Shown piece after piece: positions 11,367 through 23,658 of a stretch of 64,000 nt of DNA. Each line of letters starts with the position of its first letter. The first letter of the stretch is position 1. Position numbers and translations under genes: made by a program. Source of the stretch: Scedosporium boydii (Eukaryota; Ascomycota; Sordariomycetes; Microascales; Microascaceae); the NCBI GenBank assembly GCA_002221725.1, contig NJFT01000047.1:155396-219395 (forward strand), written 5' to 3'. Under the pieces are notes generated by a model, which ran no database searches, was not told where the DNA came from, and saw nothing but the letters and a program-made list of their open reading frames with translations.

Positions 11367-13211
11367 GATGGGAGTAGTTGCTGATAGGGGATCGGATTTT
11401 TATCTTGTGGCGGATGGTGAATCGTGAAAAATCCGGTCTGGCGTATAAGAAGAGGCGTATAAGAGTTTCAGAGACCCTGTTGAAGGGGGTACAGAGAAAC
11501 TGAAAGTTGGGAAGAGTACACACAAACTATGGACTCTCGTCGAGATAACGCCCAGAGGTATCTCGGGATCTCTCCGCCTCTCGTCGGTCCCGGTCCGTCG
11601 GGCTGGGGCTAAGTCTAGGTGAACGGGTTCCAAGTAAAAAAAAAAAGGGCAGAAAAGAATGGTCGAGTTAGGATGAGAGTTCCCTTATTAACATGACCTC
11701 ATAAGCCCCCCCGTCGTCTGGTGCTTTCTTGGGTACCGTGGGCCCGGCTCTCTATAAAGAGCCTCCGTCGGCGTAGTAGAGGATAAGCGGTACGTGCCGT
11801 GATCCCGGGTGTAAGTGAGGGTTATGGCAGATGGCGGCTTGCAGGGTTTGGCTCGAAACAAACCGGGTTCACTGCAGGCCAGAGGGCAGGGGCGCAGGAT
11901 AAGACAAGGCTTGGGGTAAGAGAACAGCAACGGCACACCCTATATTAGAAAATGAGCAAGGAAATAGACCTAAAAGAAAAGGAAGAGGAGGTGGCTAAGC
12001 CCTGCTGTAGAATGTATTCAAGCGATAGATGGGCTAGGCCTAGTTCACGTTTGGCTTCAGTGTCTTCCAAAGTGTGTAGTATGTGTATTGACAAGAGGTC
12101 ACCAGCCAAGATGGGAACTGGAGTCCATGAGATTCGGAACTATATACGCGACCTTTATTCTGCAAGGCGAGGAACAAGTTACCTTGTCTGGATTGGGTCT
12201 GCTAGTACATGCCGTGAGCGAGGCACTGCCGAACAGTGGAAGATCCACGGCCAATGCAGGGTTCCCCTCCAGCATTTTCGTGGGTTTCTTCTTTTAACTC
12301 CCCGCCTTCTCCGATAGGAGGTAGACTAAGACGTACTTGTCACTAGGAGCGAAAGGGGGGCCGGGAAAGGGAAACGGGGAACGGGGGACGGGGAGGAATA
12401 GAGGGAAAGGGAGAAAGGGAAAGGTGTGGCGTCCTCGGGCGCGGAAGTGGTGTGGAGGAGGTGCGAAGTAGCATTCTCAGCTCTCTACTTTGGGCTAAGA
12501 GAGAAAAAAATAGAAAGAACGAAGGCAATCCCAGTTTGACCGACTTGAACCTCTGGGTATTGCTTGATTGAGCTCTTGGCCGTGGCCAGGCCCGCGGGAG
12601 AAACATCAATGAGAATGACGATTTGCATTTGCCGCGAGCGGGCTCTAGCTGCCGGATGCGTGATGGGACTAAATGGTCCCATCAAATTGGGGTCTGCCCC
12701 AGTCTTCAAGTGCCTAGTGTCTTTCTAGTACGCAGTCCGTCCGTCGCGCCGGGTCCCACGGTCATTATCTCACTTCGTACACCAGGAGACAAAGATACAT
12801 CAAAGACGCGCATTTCTGGACCCTGCGATATCCTCCGCGTCTGTGTTACAGCATTCTGTGTCCCGGTTGATGGGTTTCCAGGACGTGGCGTGGTCGATTC
12901 TTTCCTGGGATCTGGGATTTGACATTTGATATTGGATGGCTAATGGAGTATTGCTCGGCAATGACGGGGCAGACTAGACCACGGCACATAACTGACTGCA
13001 GACCAGACAGCCTCATCAACGCGGGCGAGGAGTCAATCTAGCACAACGGCATCGTGCTTACCGGACTGAAGGCAGACCTCCAATCTGCCTTGGGACAAAG
13101 TGGTGCTCATGATGCAACCAGCGGGCGGGGAGGTGGAGATGATCTAAAATAAACAAAATAAAGCTCACGGCATTCGCCTCACACACACGCCGAGCCAGCC
13201 ACGAAATATGT

Positions 13212-13220
13212 TACGAAGTA
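13212..13220 (+). repeat. TACGAAGTA motif copy
   Basis: Exact copy in the P450/tRNA-Pro intergenic region. Confidence 0.6.
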
Positions 13221-13959
13221 GGCAATTGGAAGGAAGTTGTACTTACTTTGGTTACTTGGCACAAACATTAAAGCATCAATTGATGTGGCGCCGGGCTGCC
13301 TCGTGATTCCTTTCGGACGCCGAAGTCTGGGAAGGCGGGAAGTAGAGGGTGTCGAGGTCATCAAATCCAGACGAGGGGAAACCCTCGATGGCTGGAGGCT
13401 GGAATATTATTGAAGTGAGGACGAAAAGAGTTGGCTCGGTCTTGTCTGTTTGAACCGCATGCCTCGACGATGAAGTATTTCATTGAATGGAGGTCCTAAG
13501 TACTTGTAAGTTTGTTTTACGTTCTTGGGCTTGAACTGAGCTGAAGATATGCCCGGCGTGGCCTGGCGTGGCCTGGCTTGGCTGTCCGATGTAAGCTACT
13601 TGGAGAGTAGGCTTGGATGCCCTCTACTGAGGTACATGGGAGCTCGGTGCTGTCCGTCCACCAAATAAATGCATCTGGATATCTCGGCCGAATAATCCTT
13701 TGGACCCCAAAACAACAATTCCCAGGAATAAAGCCCCGTCAGAAATATGCAAGGGAATCTCCAGTACCAAAGGAACCTTAAAAGTTTCGATTGATCCCAT
13801 CCCCCAATCCATCACTTGCCGAACGTGGCGTGGTGCACTAAGAACTCTTCCCCCCACCAGCTTATCTCGGCAGATCAATTGATGCTCCCAAGCCCCCAAA
13901 ATCCCCAAAACACGGACACCCAAAGGAGGGCACCCAAGCTCTCACCGTAGCAGAATACA

Positions 13960-13968
13960 TACGAAGTA
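13960..13968 (+). repeat. TACGAAGTA motif copy
   Basis: Exact copy, extended by C to the ten-base form, 740 bp from the previous copy. Confidence 0.6.
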
Positions 13969-14720
13969 CACCACAATGTCTATCCCCAAAGTTCTTTCTC
14001 TTCGTTTCCTCTTTTTCCGCGGTGTCCAATACTAGCTAAGTACTCAGTACTCAGTACTAGCTATTAAAATCAACCGTCGAATCAACAGACGCCCGATTCG
14101 TATCAACTCTCCTCCTTCCCCCCCGGAAAAGCCTCCAGGAAAAGAAGAGTACCTATAAATTGGGGTAATGGCGGCCAAGAATTGGGGAACGATGAGGGGC
14201 CACACAAAAGGGCAAGGCAATCCCTCCCGTGCATGCAGCTACACTACAGCAGTAGCCCGGGGTCTTTCGGCAGATGCTAGAAGCTTGCCTGGCCACTTGA
14301 GAGTACGAAGTGCAGACACAACTCTTCGAAGCAGACAGATCAATTGTATCTAGGACGGATTAATTCCTCGCCGCGGAAAATAACCCACGTGGTTGTGCAC
14401 CTGTCAAAGAACTGAAGGCTGTCCGTCCTTCATCCAAGATCTGGGCCGGGCCATCTCAATGATGTTGGATAGATTCGGGTCTGTCCAATAGTTTCATGAT
14501 GAGAGGGAAAAAGTCCCCGAGTCACAGTCACATCACATACTGCTTCCAGACATCACTGGCCAAAGAGGCATGCAATTGGGAATTGTTGCATAATGGTAGC
14601 TCTTCTACCTGCAGATATGCACACATAAAGAGAAGAAAAACAAAAAAGAGACAGAAGATCGCAGAAGTAATTCCAGTCGAACGAAAGAGACAAAAAGTTA
14701 AAAATGACAAAAAACGAAAA

Positions 14721-14843
14721 GGGCCGTTCCGGGGATTGAACCCGGGGCCTCGCGCAATTTAAGCCAGAAGAGTAAATCAGCCAATGACTGTTCACCATTT
14801 TCAGAAACCCAAAGCGCGAATCATACCACTAGACCAAACGGCC
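14721..14843 (-). tRNA. tRNA-Pro (anticodon UGG) with a 51-nt intron
   Basis: Read on the minus strand from 14843. The acceptor stem GGCCGTT pairs with AACGGCC and is followed by discriminator C at 14721. The D arm contains TCTAGTGGTATGAT, the B-box is GGTTCAATCC, and the anticodon stem is CGCGC/GCGCG with loop TT-TGG-G-T, so the anticodon is UGG (Pro). The intron occupies 14807-14757, directly after the purine at position 37, the canonical site. Removing it leaves a 72-nt mature body before CCA. An oligo-T stretch (TTTTCGTTTTTTGTC) just past the 3' end would terminate Pol III. All arms pair fully, so the gene looks functional. The intron is at the long end for fungal nuclear tRNA introns. 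Confidence 0.95.
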
Positions 14844-15446
14844 GCTTGTTAGTTTCTCCGTCTGCCTATTTGGTACTATACACCTATCGCAGCCATCAGT
14901 CATCCCAAGTCATCCCAAGTAAAACGGATTTTTCGAGATATCCCAAGCGCAATACGGTACCATTCATTATCCTGAGAACAAAGATGGACAAGGATATTTG
15001 ATGCACGCCCAGAACTTAGAACACGTCCAATAAATTAGATATCCCAAAGGTTATATCAACATCAAGAACAGGGTATCGTCGAATCCCATCCCCGCCAAAC
15101 TCATCCGCAAATCAAACTACAAAACAACGACAATGCACTCGAGGAACGAGAACCAAAAAAAAAAAAAAAAGGACAAGAGGAAAGAAAAAAAACATCAATC
15201 TCCCCGTGGAAAAACCAATTCTGCCACAAAACTTCGATCGACTCTTTTCGGCCCTCGATAGCCTTCATCAGGTGGATGGATAGGTGGTAAATACGACAGA
15301 GCCGCAATATTACAACAAGATTATAACGACAAGAGAGAAACCAAACAACCCAAGACGCAAAAATAGGAGTCGACACATGTGGTTCGCACACGAGAAACCG
15401 TGAGGGGAGAGGGGAGAGGGGGGAAAACACAGACAAGCATCACGCA
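14844..15446. other. intergenic region and 3' flank of the coiled-coil gene
   Basis: No gene seen. An A run lies near 15154-15170. The right half is probably the 3' untranslated region of the neighbouring minus-strand gene. Confidence 0.5.
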
Positions 15447-18400
15447 TTAAGCCGACTGCGTAATGTCCGTAATCGAGTTGAGCATCCTGCGTAGTACATT
15501 AGTACACCGTGTTCCTCCCTTCGAGCACACGTCCTCTTCTCTCTGTCGTCACTCACTCTCGGTTACGCTCCCTGATATCCGCCTCGACCGAGTCCATCTG
15601 CTTGGCAGTCACCCTAGCTTTTGCCAGCTATGAAAAGAAAAAACAGTTAGCAGGGCACAATCCAGACAAGACACCCTTGTGTAAATGGGGACAACCGTGT
15701 ATCACGGATGCCACTACACCAGGCGCATAGAAAAGAGGAAGCATCAAGCAAGGGGCCCTCGCACCGAAGCTAATGCGGCCGATGAATAATCGTTTTCCTC
15801 ACCTTCGGCAGCCGCCGTCTCGTTCTCGGCGTCAGCATCGGCGTCGCTCTTGTCCTTTGTTGTCGCGGCAGCAGTGGCCTGTACGTGCGTCATCTCATCG
15901 TCAGCAACCCTCGATCAAGTACAAGAGGACACAGAGGGCGAGTATTGTTCGTTACGCACCTTGGCTTCAGCAATCTCCGCGTCCTTAACCTTGAGCTGCG
16001 CCTGGAGCTCCTCCACCGCCTTCTCCTTCTCGCCAATCTTCTTCTCCAGTTCCTCGACCTTCTTCTCCTTCTCCTCGATCTGCTTCTCCTTCTCCTCCAC
16101 CGTCTTCTCCAACGCCTCAACCTTCTTCTCCACATCCTCAAGCTTCTCCTGCAGCTCTTTGGTCTTCTTCTGCTCCGTCTCAATGAGCTCCGTCATCGTA
16201 TGGTGCATATCCTCAAAGTCCGCCTTGGCCGTCTTGGCCTTGGCCTCGGCGTCCAGCTTGTGAGCCTCAAGCTCCTTCTGCGCGACTTCGACGTCCAACT
16301 TGAGGTCCGCGAGCTCCGCCTTGCTGACTTCGAGCTGCTTCTCGTACGTCTCCTTCTGGGCCTCTAGCTCGACCTTGAGGGCGTCGAGTTCTGTGGTGTC
16401 GGGCTTCGCGTTCCGGGCGGCGTCGAGATCGGCCTGCGCCGTCGCGCGCTCCATCTTCTCGTTCGCGAGTTGCTGGCCGAGCTCCTCCACGTCGGCTTGT
16501 ACCTTGGCTAGAGTCTCCTTGGTCGATTCGAGCTCATCAATGGCAGTCTTTAATGTCGCATATTAGCAAAATTTAAACACTCATTCTTAAACAATCTGCG
16601 AATCCGCCCAACTCACCTTGTACTTGCTGCTGTGCTCGTCCGTAAGAGCAGCAATCCGCGCCTCATGCTCACCCGTCAAGTCATCGAAAGCCTTCGCCTG
16701 CGTATCCTTAAGAATGGCAATCTTTTCAGCCTGCGAAGCAGAGTCCTCAGCCGACTGCTTCTTGAGCGCGTCAATCGCCTCGGCGTTCACCGAAATCAAT
16801 TTCTCAACCTCCGTGGCGTGCGAGGCCTCGAGCTCCTTCTTCGCGGCTTCTACCGCGGCAACAAGGTCGGCCCGCGCCTTCTCGACCTCAGCCTTGGCCG
16901 CCTCGAGGTCCTTCTTCAAATTCTCAATCTCGGCGCCGTGCGCGCTGGCGCCCGACTCGATCTGGGCCTTGGCGACCTCGAGATCCTTCTTCAGCTGCTC
17001 AATCTCGGCAACCTGGGCGCTGCTGGACGCGGCGGCTTCAGCCTTGAGAGCCTCGGAGCTCGAAATGACAGCCTCGAGTTCCTTCTTCAAACCCTCAACC
17101 TCAGTAGCGTGGGCGCTGTCGCCAGCCTCCCTGACCTTGGCAAGCTCCTGTTCGTGAGCGGCGAAGATGCCCTGCTTCTCCTCCTCGATCTCCCTCTGAA
17201 GGTCCTCGACAATCTTGGCGTGAGAAGCGCCGAGCGCCTCGAGTTCCTTGGTAAGCGCAGCCTCGCTTTCGCTCCTGAGCACCTCGATCTGCTTCGCGTG
17301 GCTCGCCTTCAGCTGGTCCATCGTGGACTCCAGCTCGCCTGCGGCCGTATGCCTGGCGCCGTGGAGCTCCTCGGCGTGGCTGGCGCGGAGGGCGGCTAGA
17401 TCCTTCTGGAACTCCTCCTCTCGCGCCTCAAGGGCGGCGACGGCGGCTTCGTGCTCTTTCTTGGCAGCTTCGAGTGCGAGGCTGTGGCTCTCAACGACCG
17501 CAGCATGGTTCTCCGTCAAGTCGTTGTGCTTAGCCTCTAGTTCTTGGAACTTCCGCTTGAAGAAGGCGTCTCCACGGAGGCTCTCGATCTCGTCTTCGTA
17601 GTCCTGCGAAACCTGCTTCAGCTGCACCTCGTGCTTCCTCAGGACCTCCTTGAGGGTCTCGTCCTTGGCGACGCTCTCCTGCTGGATAGCAGCAGCCTTC
17701 TCCTCCAAGGCGGTTATCTGTTCCAGAGACGCGTCAAGTTCAGACTTGGCACGGCTCAATTGGGATTCAAAGTCCGCAAGGCTGGCCCTGACATCCTCCA
17801 GCTCCGCCGTCTTAGCCTGGACTTGAGCCTCCGCAGTCTCGCTAGCCTTCTGCGCGGCATCAACCTTGGCGGTAAGCTCCGAAACCTGAGCCTCGAGAGC
17901 CGCAACCGTCGAGCCAAGCTGCTCACCGGCAGCGGCAACGGAAGCAGCGTGGTCGGCCTCCAGCGTCGCTTGGGAAGCAGTCAACTCATCAATCTTGTTC
18001 TGGAGCTCGGCAAGAGTGGCCTCATGGCTAGCCTTCAGAGCAGTGATGGCCTGCTCGCTCTCGGAGGAGTTGGAAGTAATCTTCTCTATCTCGGCGGTGT
18101 GCTTAGCCTCGAGCGCCTCGATTTCGCTCAGGCGCTCCTCGACAGCCTTGTTGAGGGCAGCCTGGGACTCATCGAGCTTCTCGGCATGGGCGGCCTCAAG
18201 GGTCTCAATTGTCTGCTTCAGCGAGACGAGTTCAGCCTCCGCCACCTCCTTGGAAGCAACAATGTCGTTGTATTGAGCCCTTTGCTGCTCCAGCTCGGCC
18301 TCGACAGCATGCGCCCTCTCACTTGCGGCGGCAACCTGTCCCTCGAGGTCTGCGACGGCAGTTTCATGCTCGGCCTTCAAGCCGTCAATCTCGGCAGTGT

Positions 18401-19298
18401 GCTCTTCAGCGGCCTTGACACCAGCCTCCTCGTTTTGGGCGGCTTGTCCCAGCTCGGTTACTCTGTCCTCCGCTGTCTGGACCTTGGTCTTGAGTGATTC
18501 GATTTCGGCCTCCTTCTCAGCTAGCTTGGCCTTAAGCTCCTCGAGCTCCTTGCTAGATGCGGCGGCACCGCTAGCCGAGGAACGAGACACGGGTCTCGCA
18601 GCAGCAGAGGGGGCGGCAGTGGTAGTTCCGCTGGCGAGTGAAAGCCTCTTCCTTGCCTCGGCAACAACGCCGGTCGAAGCGGTGGAACGGGTTCTCGTGG
18701 CACTCGTCGGGGCGGCGCTCGAGGAGGCAGCGGTCCTCGAAGACGTCGAGCTGGTGGCGGTTCGTGGCGATGCGGTAGCAGAGGTTCCGGCAGCAGCCCG
18801 CCTGGCAGTGCTGGCAGCGGACGGGGCGGTAGCCGTTCCAGTCCTTCGCTCGGTGGTCCTTCCGGGGGAGGACGAGCTCAGCGAAGAGCCAGAAACAGTC
18901 GAGGTGCGACGGGCGCTGGACGTGAGGGTCCGCTTGTGACTCTCATCCTCGGAGGCAGAGATGGAGGCCCGCGATCGGTGGGTAGCGGTCGACGAGACGC
19001 TGGCAGCTGCGGTCCGGCGGACAGTGGACGATACGGGGGGTCGGGTGGGAGGCTTGCTGAGCCCACCGGTAGCACGGGCGGCGGCGGACGCTGTCGTCTT
19101 GGTGGCTGCCGAGGCGGTCACTGGGCGGCGGGCTGTGGTCGGTTTCGTGGCAGAACCCGATGCTGCCGTCCTCGTCTTGCTGACACCGTTGGCGGCGGAA
19201 GGAGGTGAGGAGGGGACGTGGCTAGGTTCGGCGGGAGCCGAGGTGGCAGGGGCAGCGTCGCCGTGGGAGACGACCTCAAAGCTCTCGTTGTCGGCCAT
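15447..19298 (-). CDS. large coiled-coil protein, unrecognised
   Basis: Five exons (19298-16617, 16547-15960, 15878-15765, 15627-15557, 15486-15447) join to 1164 aa. The first 240 or so residues are Ala/Ser/Thr/Arg-rich and look disordered and basic. From about residue 250 to 1090 the protein is nearly continuous heptad-type coiled coil, very rich in Glu, Ala, Lys and Leu, with degenerate internal repeats such as EIENLKKDLEAAKAE and SHATEVEKL. The short C-terminal exons encode LAKARVTAKQMDSVEADIRE and MLNSITDITQSA. A rod of this kind suggests a scaffold (cytoskeletal, spindle-pole or organelle tether), but no specific family is recognised. The donor for intron 3 is uncertain: GTGAGG at 15805 has the better sequence but leads quickly to a stop, whereas GTGCGA at 15764 keeps the frame through two more clean exons, so I used it. 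Start MADNESFEVV at 19298. Confidence 0.85.
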
Positions 19299-22215
19299 AA
19301 TGTCTACCTTGAGTAGAGTATATCACAGTATTAATTGGGAGCCGTGGAACTAAACAAGCACAGTATCGGAACGAGGTGATAGAGCTAGAGACCACGCGAA
19401 AGGTTAGTTTAAAGCCCCTCTAATGATCTGCCTTCACGGATGGCCCGGTCAACTTTGCCCTTAGTGGCGTATGGATGATAAACGTATAAGATCGAAATAC
19501 TTGTCGCGTCGTTCTAGGGACAGGTTGAGAATGGTGTAGGAGAATACCACCGTCTCACGTTGTGCGGAGAAACATCAATGGTGGATATCTAGAGACACCG
19601 CCAAGGAGAGAGAGAATGGGTTTTTGCTGGCGCTTACCACTTCAGATATTTCCCAAAGAAGCTCTCCTAGACAAAAAGAGCTACGATTAAAAGGAAGGCT
19701 GAATGACAACGAACACGACGAAAAACCGTGCCGAACAAGCAGGACGAAACGGCGTTCGGTGGAAAAGTCGACAAGATCGGACGATAAAAAAAAAATTGGA
19801 CTCGTGGGGTCGTCGATTGGAAAAGGGCCCCTGAGTAAATGACACGCTCCAACGAAGTCGGTCGAGCAAGGTCAGTAAGACAGACACGTCGTTCAAACGA
19901 TAGAGAACACGGTGCTCTCTCTCCGAGACTAGAGAGTCAACGGGTTATGCGGCGGGTTAATTCTTCTAAACGTTGGTCCCTCGTGTGAATCTCGTGGTGT
20001 TTTCCGACTTCCTTTTTGCGCAGATTTTCTAGGAGAAGTGGATAAGGGGGGAGGATTCAAAAAATTGGCTTCTTGGTCCCGGGCCGAGCATGAGGGATGG
20101 AGACTATGGATACTATGGATACTACGCGAGGGACCGCCTTCCTTGGAGATTGGCACTTCCAGGTTGCGGATTGGCAGCTGGCCGTATTGAGCCTAGCCTG
20201 GGTCCTAGCACCCACTTTAGTCAGGCCGACCAACCAGGGGTCTTCATTACAGTGGTGACACTCTAATCACACCGCAAGAGGTACCGGTACTCAAGGTTTG
20301 TATGGACTAATTTGCACGAGGGACCACACGGAAAAGTACCTTGACACGGCGAACCACCAGCATGAGTACGAGAAACAAAGTATCAATCAGTCTGATCACG
20401 GGGCAGCCTCAAAACTGCTTACCTGCATCAATCAATCAACCAACAATTCTGGAGCCCGTGTTCTGTACTTCGTCCACAGCAACAGCTCCCCCTGGCGGAG
20501 CATCGTATGGCGTGTTGTCCAGCTTCTTGGTCTCTTGGTGCCTCCAGACACCAAACAAGCTGATCGCAGCTTGCGAAAACAATCATTGAAGCTAATACGC
20601 CCTCCCCAATTCTGTGAAAGAGATGCCACTCAACCTATCGAGATGGAGCCTAGCGTTTGGACTTTCATCTGATGTCCCATCCTGGACTTCGTACCGCTAC
20701 ATCAATGCCCACCTGAGTCCGCAGTCCTGCACGACCTGCCTCGCAGATCCCTGGATACCCACGAAATCCCACGAATTCCCATGCTCCTCCGTAATTGGGT
20801 ACGAAAGGCCCCCAAACCCTGCGCTTCCGGAACGCGAAACCAAAATCCATGCGCGTCAAAGAGCTTTTTGGTAACATGGATGCAATCAATTTAGTTTTCC
20901 CCCCAGAGGAGCAAGCAAGACCCTTCAGAAGACCCTTCATCCCAGCTTCTTAGCAGACAAACTTATAATAGTATTACCCCGTCGTCGCCGTTGGAAAGAA
21001 GCAATGACGCATAATACCCGTTTTAGACTACCACTCACCTCCGACACGGTCTTACAGTTTGCCGACGCTCTCAAAGCAAGGTAGGTTCCCAAGCAACGTC
21101 GATCCGGATCCGCGCTTGGTCCATGCTTGGAAGCTTGGGAGGGAACCCCCCCAACCCCATGGTTAAGCAATGAGGTCCGGCCGGTTGACAGTCAAGGAAA
21201 AAAGCTCCCCTAAGTTTGTCCATCACGGGATATCACCTGGTATTATAACCCTCCTGAAACGAGATAGTATAATAATCCTTCGTCATCATCCCGGAGGCGG
21301 TGTAAGGGCTCGGTCTGGGTCAGTGAGCTGTCACTTTATTGCTCAGGCCTGAGAATAGTCGCACCGTTTCCCAAGAAATTGACGTGAGATCCACCCTGTC
21401 TTCGATTAGCAACAGGGGGGAAGTGGGAGTTATGGGATGGGTTTTACGAGAGATTAGAAAGGTGATGCGGGAAGATACCTAGAAGAGCAGGAAACAGTCA
21501 ATTGATGACAACATTGAAGAATCAATGTCAAATGAGTCAACCTAGGAGCTTCCCCCCTCTCAGGAGTATATACTGTTGCATCAATCCTAAGGTTTCAGGC
21601 TTCCCCGGATCTCTTTACTCCCAGAGAGGCGAGTCAGTTTGAGACCAAACATCAAGTATTCTCGATTGTTAAGTCAACCTCAACCTCATTCTGTCCTGTC
21701 GTCCCTTACAATAGACTTGGATGGGATAGAGAGCGGAATGGCCGTAATCGTTTCACACGAGGCTGCCCTAATCCTGTCCTCTGGGGGAGAAAGGGGATCA
21801 GGAAGAGAAAAATGGCAAAAGGGGAAACTACACTTAAATCCCATTCCGAATACTCTCAGTAAAAGTTGTGAAAATTAAGAGGGTTAAGAAGCGCTGCCAG
21901 TCAGAGTAGAGTCTCTCATTACTACTAGTATTAAATCTTATCAATTTCCATGGTCCTGGGTGAAGTTATCTTCCAAACCGTGTTGTCCATAAAACTCCAA
22001 TGTCCATTAAACTCCCTTGCCCTTCGAACCAGCTAAAATATCTATACACTTAAAGGCAGCTCATAAGCCTAAGAAAGCTCTCTTATCGCCCTCTTAATAA
22101 CAGAAATGTGGTGCCGCATTTTCCTCTTCGTCTCGTCTCAGGTCGATCGTCAACCTCGGAATATCCACCTGCTCTCCACGCGGGACGGCCCTCGTATGTT
22201 TCGAAGATGATAGTA
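19299..22215. other. 2.9-kb intergenic region
   Basis: The left 800 bp are the likely promoter and leader of the coiled-coil gene. Nothing codes convincingly; the longest frame (about 124 codons near 20300-20670) has no family features. A TACGAAGT variant (ACTTCGTA) lies at 20686. AT content rises toward 21400-22080. Confidence 0.5.
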
Positions 22216-23658
22216 TCATTTTCCGGTGCCTGGGTCGAGCCGGTTGGTAGAAGAGACATGGAGCTGCATCTGCGAAGCGGAGGAACTGAAGCTCGGGTCT
22301 TGCACATTACCCGCGACATGTGGTTGGACAGGCGAGGAGACGCTATAACTGGCCGTCTTCGGCGTTATCGTGGTGGCAGTGACAATACGCGTGGCGCTGC
22401 TTTCCTTGCTAAAAGTGGAATCGGGAGGAAGGGAAAAGGCCGATCGCGGGGCGGTGATAGTACTTCTAGAAGTGATCGCGGAGCCCGGCCTTGGAGTGAT
22501 GACATCGCCGCCATTGGCCCTCCGCGCCATCTTCTCCCTCATCTGAGCTCTTCGGTCCACTCGTGTGAAGGACACCACTGGTCTAGCGGGGTTCGATTTT
22601 GTGGCCGGAGGCTTCTCGTTGCTGGGGTTGCCGCGGGTATCTGATGGCGCTGATGTTGAGCGAGATAATCCTTCCTCTCGCAGAGAGCCAGCCTGAGATG
22701 CCGCATGGCTTGATGTGCTTGCGTGTCGATCTGGCGAATTAGAAGTCATCATGGATCTGACCTTCTCGGCCCGAGCTTGGTCACTAGGGGTAATGGACTG
22801 CTGGTTGCGCTGCATGCCAAGCGGCTTCTCAACCTCTGGTCTCTCAGAATCTCGGGATTGTTCACGAGTCAGCAGCCTCTCCTGCGCCGCGATCGCGTTG
22901 AGTCCCCCCGACACCCTCCGCACAAATCCTTCCATGGCGTCCACCATCTTATACTTCGGCCCAAACGAGACCTCAAACTCTCCTCCGTCAGGATCCTCAT
23001 CTTCGACCATATCCGCGGCTACGAGGTTGAGTCTCACGATCCACACCGACACCTTCGTAAGGATGTTCAAAGTCGACTTCGTAAACGTCCCCGTCTTCCC
23101 GCCAAGTTCCGTCGCCGCATCCACGATCGCCTTGACGATAGCCACACACATAGGAATATGCAGTGTCCTGAGCTCCGTGTCTCTCACGGCCGCAGTTTCT
23201 TCGGTGTGCGCAGCATGGCAGACTTCATCCACGAGGAACTTAATTTCCTCGAAGGCCCGCTTGTAGTACTCTGCCCGCTCATGGAAGTGGGCCGTTTGCG
23301 CCGAGAGGTTCGGTGCATGAGGGGCGTTGTTGGCGAAGTTCCGTCGAAGGTATTTTAGGTATTTCCAGAGCTTTCTGCCAAGGTGCGTGCTGGGGCACTG
23401 AGTTAGGAGGATGGCCAACCAATCGCCTTGGCCCATGAGAGCTTCGACGGGATCGAAGCAGGAGATCTCAAAGGCTACCATGCTTTGAGTTTCTGGGTCT
23501 GGGAGCTGGTCGAAGATTGTAAGAGTTTCGCCTGGTATGGAGGCCTCGGGTGTGACTGGTCGTCTGGCCATGTCTGGATGGCTATCGCCTAACTGGCTGG
23601 TCTGAGCAGTTGGATTCACAGCGGTGTTTCCGCTGCCAGAGTGTTGGGCGGAAGGCAT
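22216..23658 (-). CDS. fungal hypothetical protein with helical N-terminal domain and disordered tail
   Basis: 480 aa, unrecognised. Residues about 45-265 form an ordered, largely helical region (FEISCFDPVEALMGQGDW, ...KLWKYLKYLRRNFANN..., ...KSTLNILTKVSVWIVRLNLVAADM). The rest is Ser/Thr/Pro/Arg-rich and probably disordered. The reading frame stays open 49 codons further upstream (to 23805), but that part overlaps a likely leader intron: GTAAGT donor at 23818 and CTCACAG acceptor ending at 23741 (78 nt). After splicing, the first ATG is at 23658 (MPSAQHSG), so I placed the start there. No signal peptide or membrane segment in this form. Function unknown. Confidence 0.75.
   Translation of the reverse strand: MPSAQHSGSGNTAVNPTAQTSQLGDSHPDMARRPVTPEASIPGETLTIFDQLPDPETQSMVAFEISCFDPVEALMGQGDWLAILLTQCPSTHLGRKLWKYLKYLRRNFANNAPHAPNLSAQTAHFHERAEYYKRAFEEIKFLVDEVCHAAHTEETAAVRDTELRTLHIPMCVAIVKAIVDAATELGGKTGTFTKSTLNILTKVSVWIVRLNLVAADMVEDEDPDGGEFEVSFGPKYKMVDAMEGFVRRVSGGLNAIAAQERLLTREQSRDSERPEVEKPLGMQRNQQSITPSDQARAEKVRSMMTSNSPDRHASTSSHAASQAGSLREEGLSRSTSAPSDTRGNPSNEKPPATKSNPARPVVSFTRVDRRAQMREKMARRANGGDVITPRPGSAITSRSTITAPRSAFSLPPDSTFSKESSATRIVTATTITPKTASYSVSSPVQPHVAGNVQDPSFSSSASQMQLHVSSTNRLDPGTGK

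Larger units (their letters stand above)
11367..14720. other. 3.35-kb gene-poor region
   Basis: No supported coding sequence. The P450 promoter lies at the left end. Small direct repeats are visible: a CGTGGCCTGG unit near 13556-13580, and TACTCAG repeated three times near 14038-14058. Two exact TACGAAGTA copies and variants at 12772 and 14304 lie here. Open frames up to about 120 codons lack family features. Confidence 0.5.
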
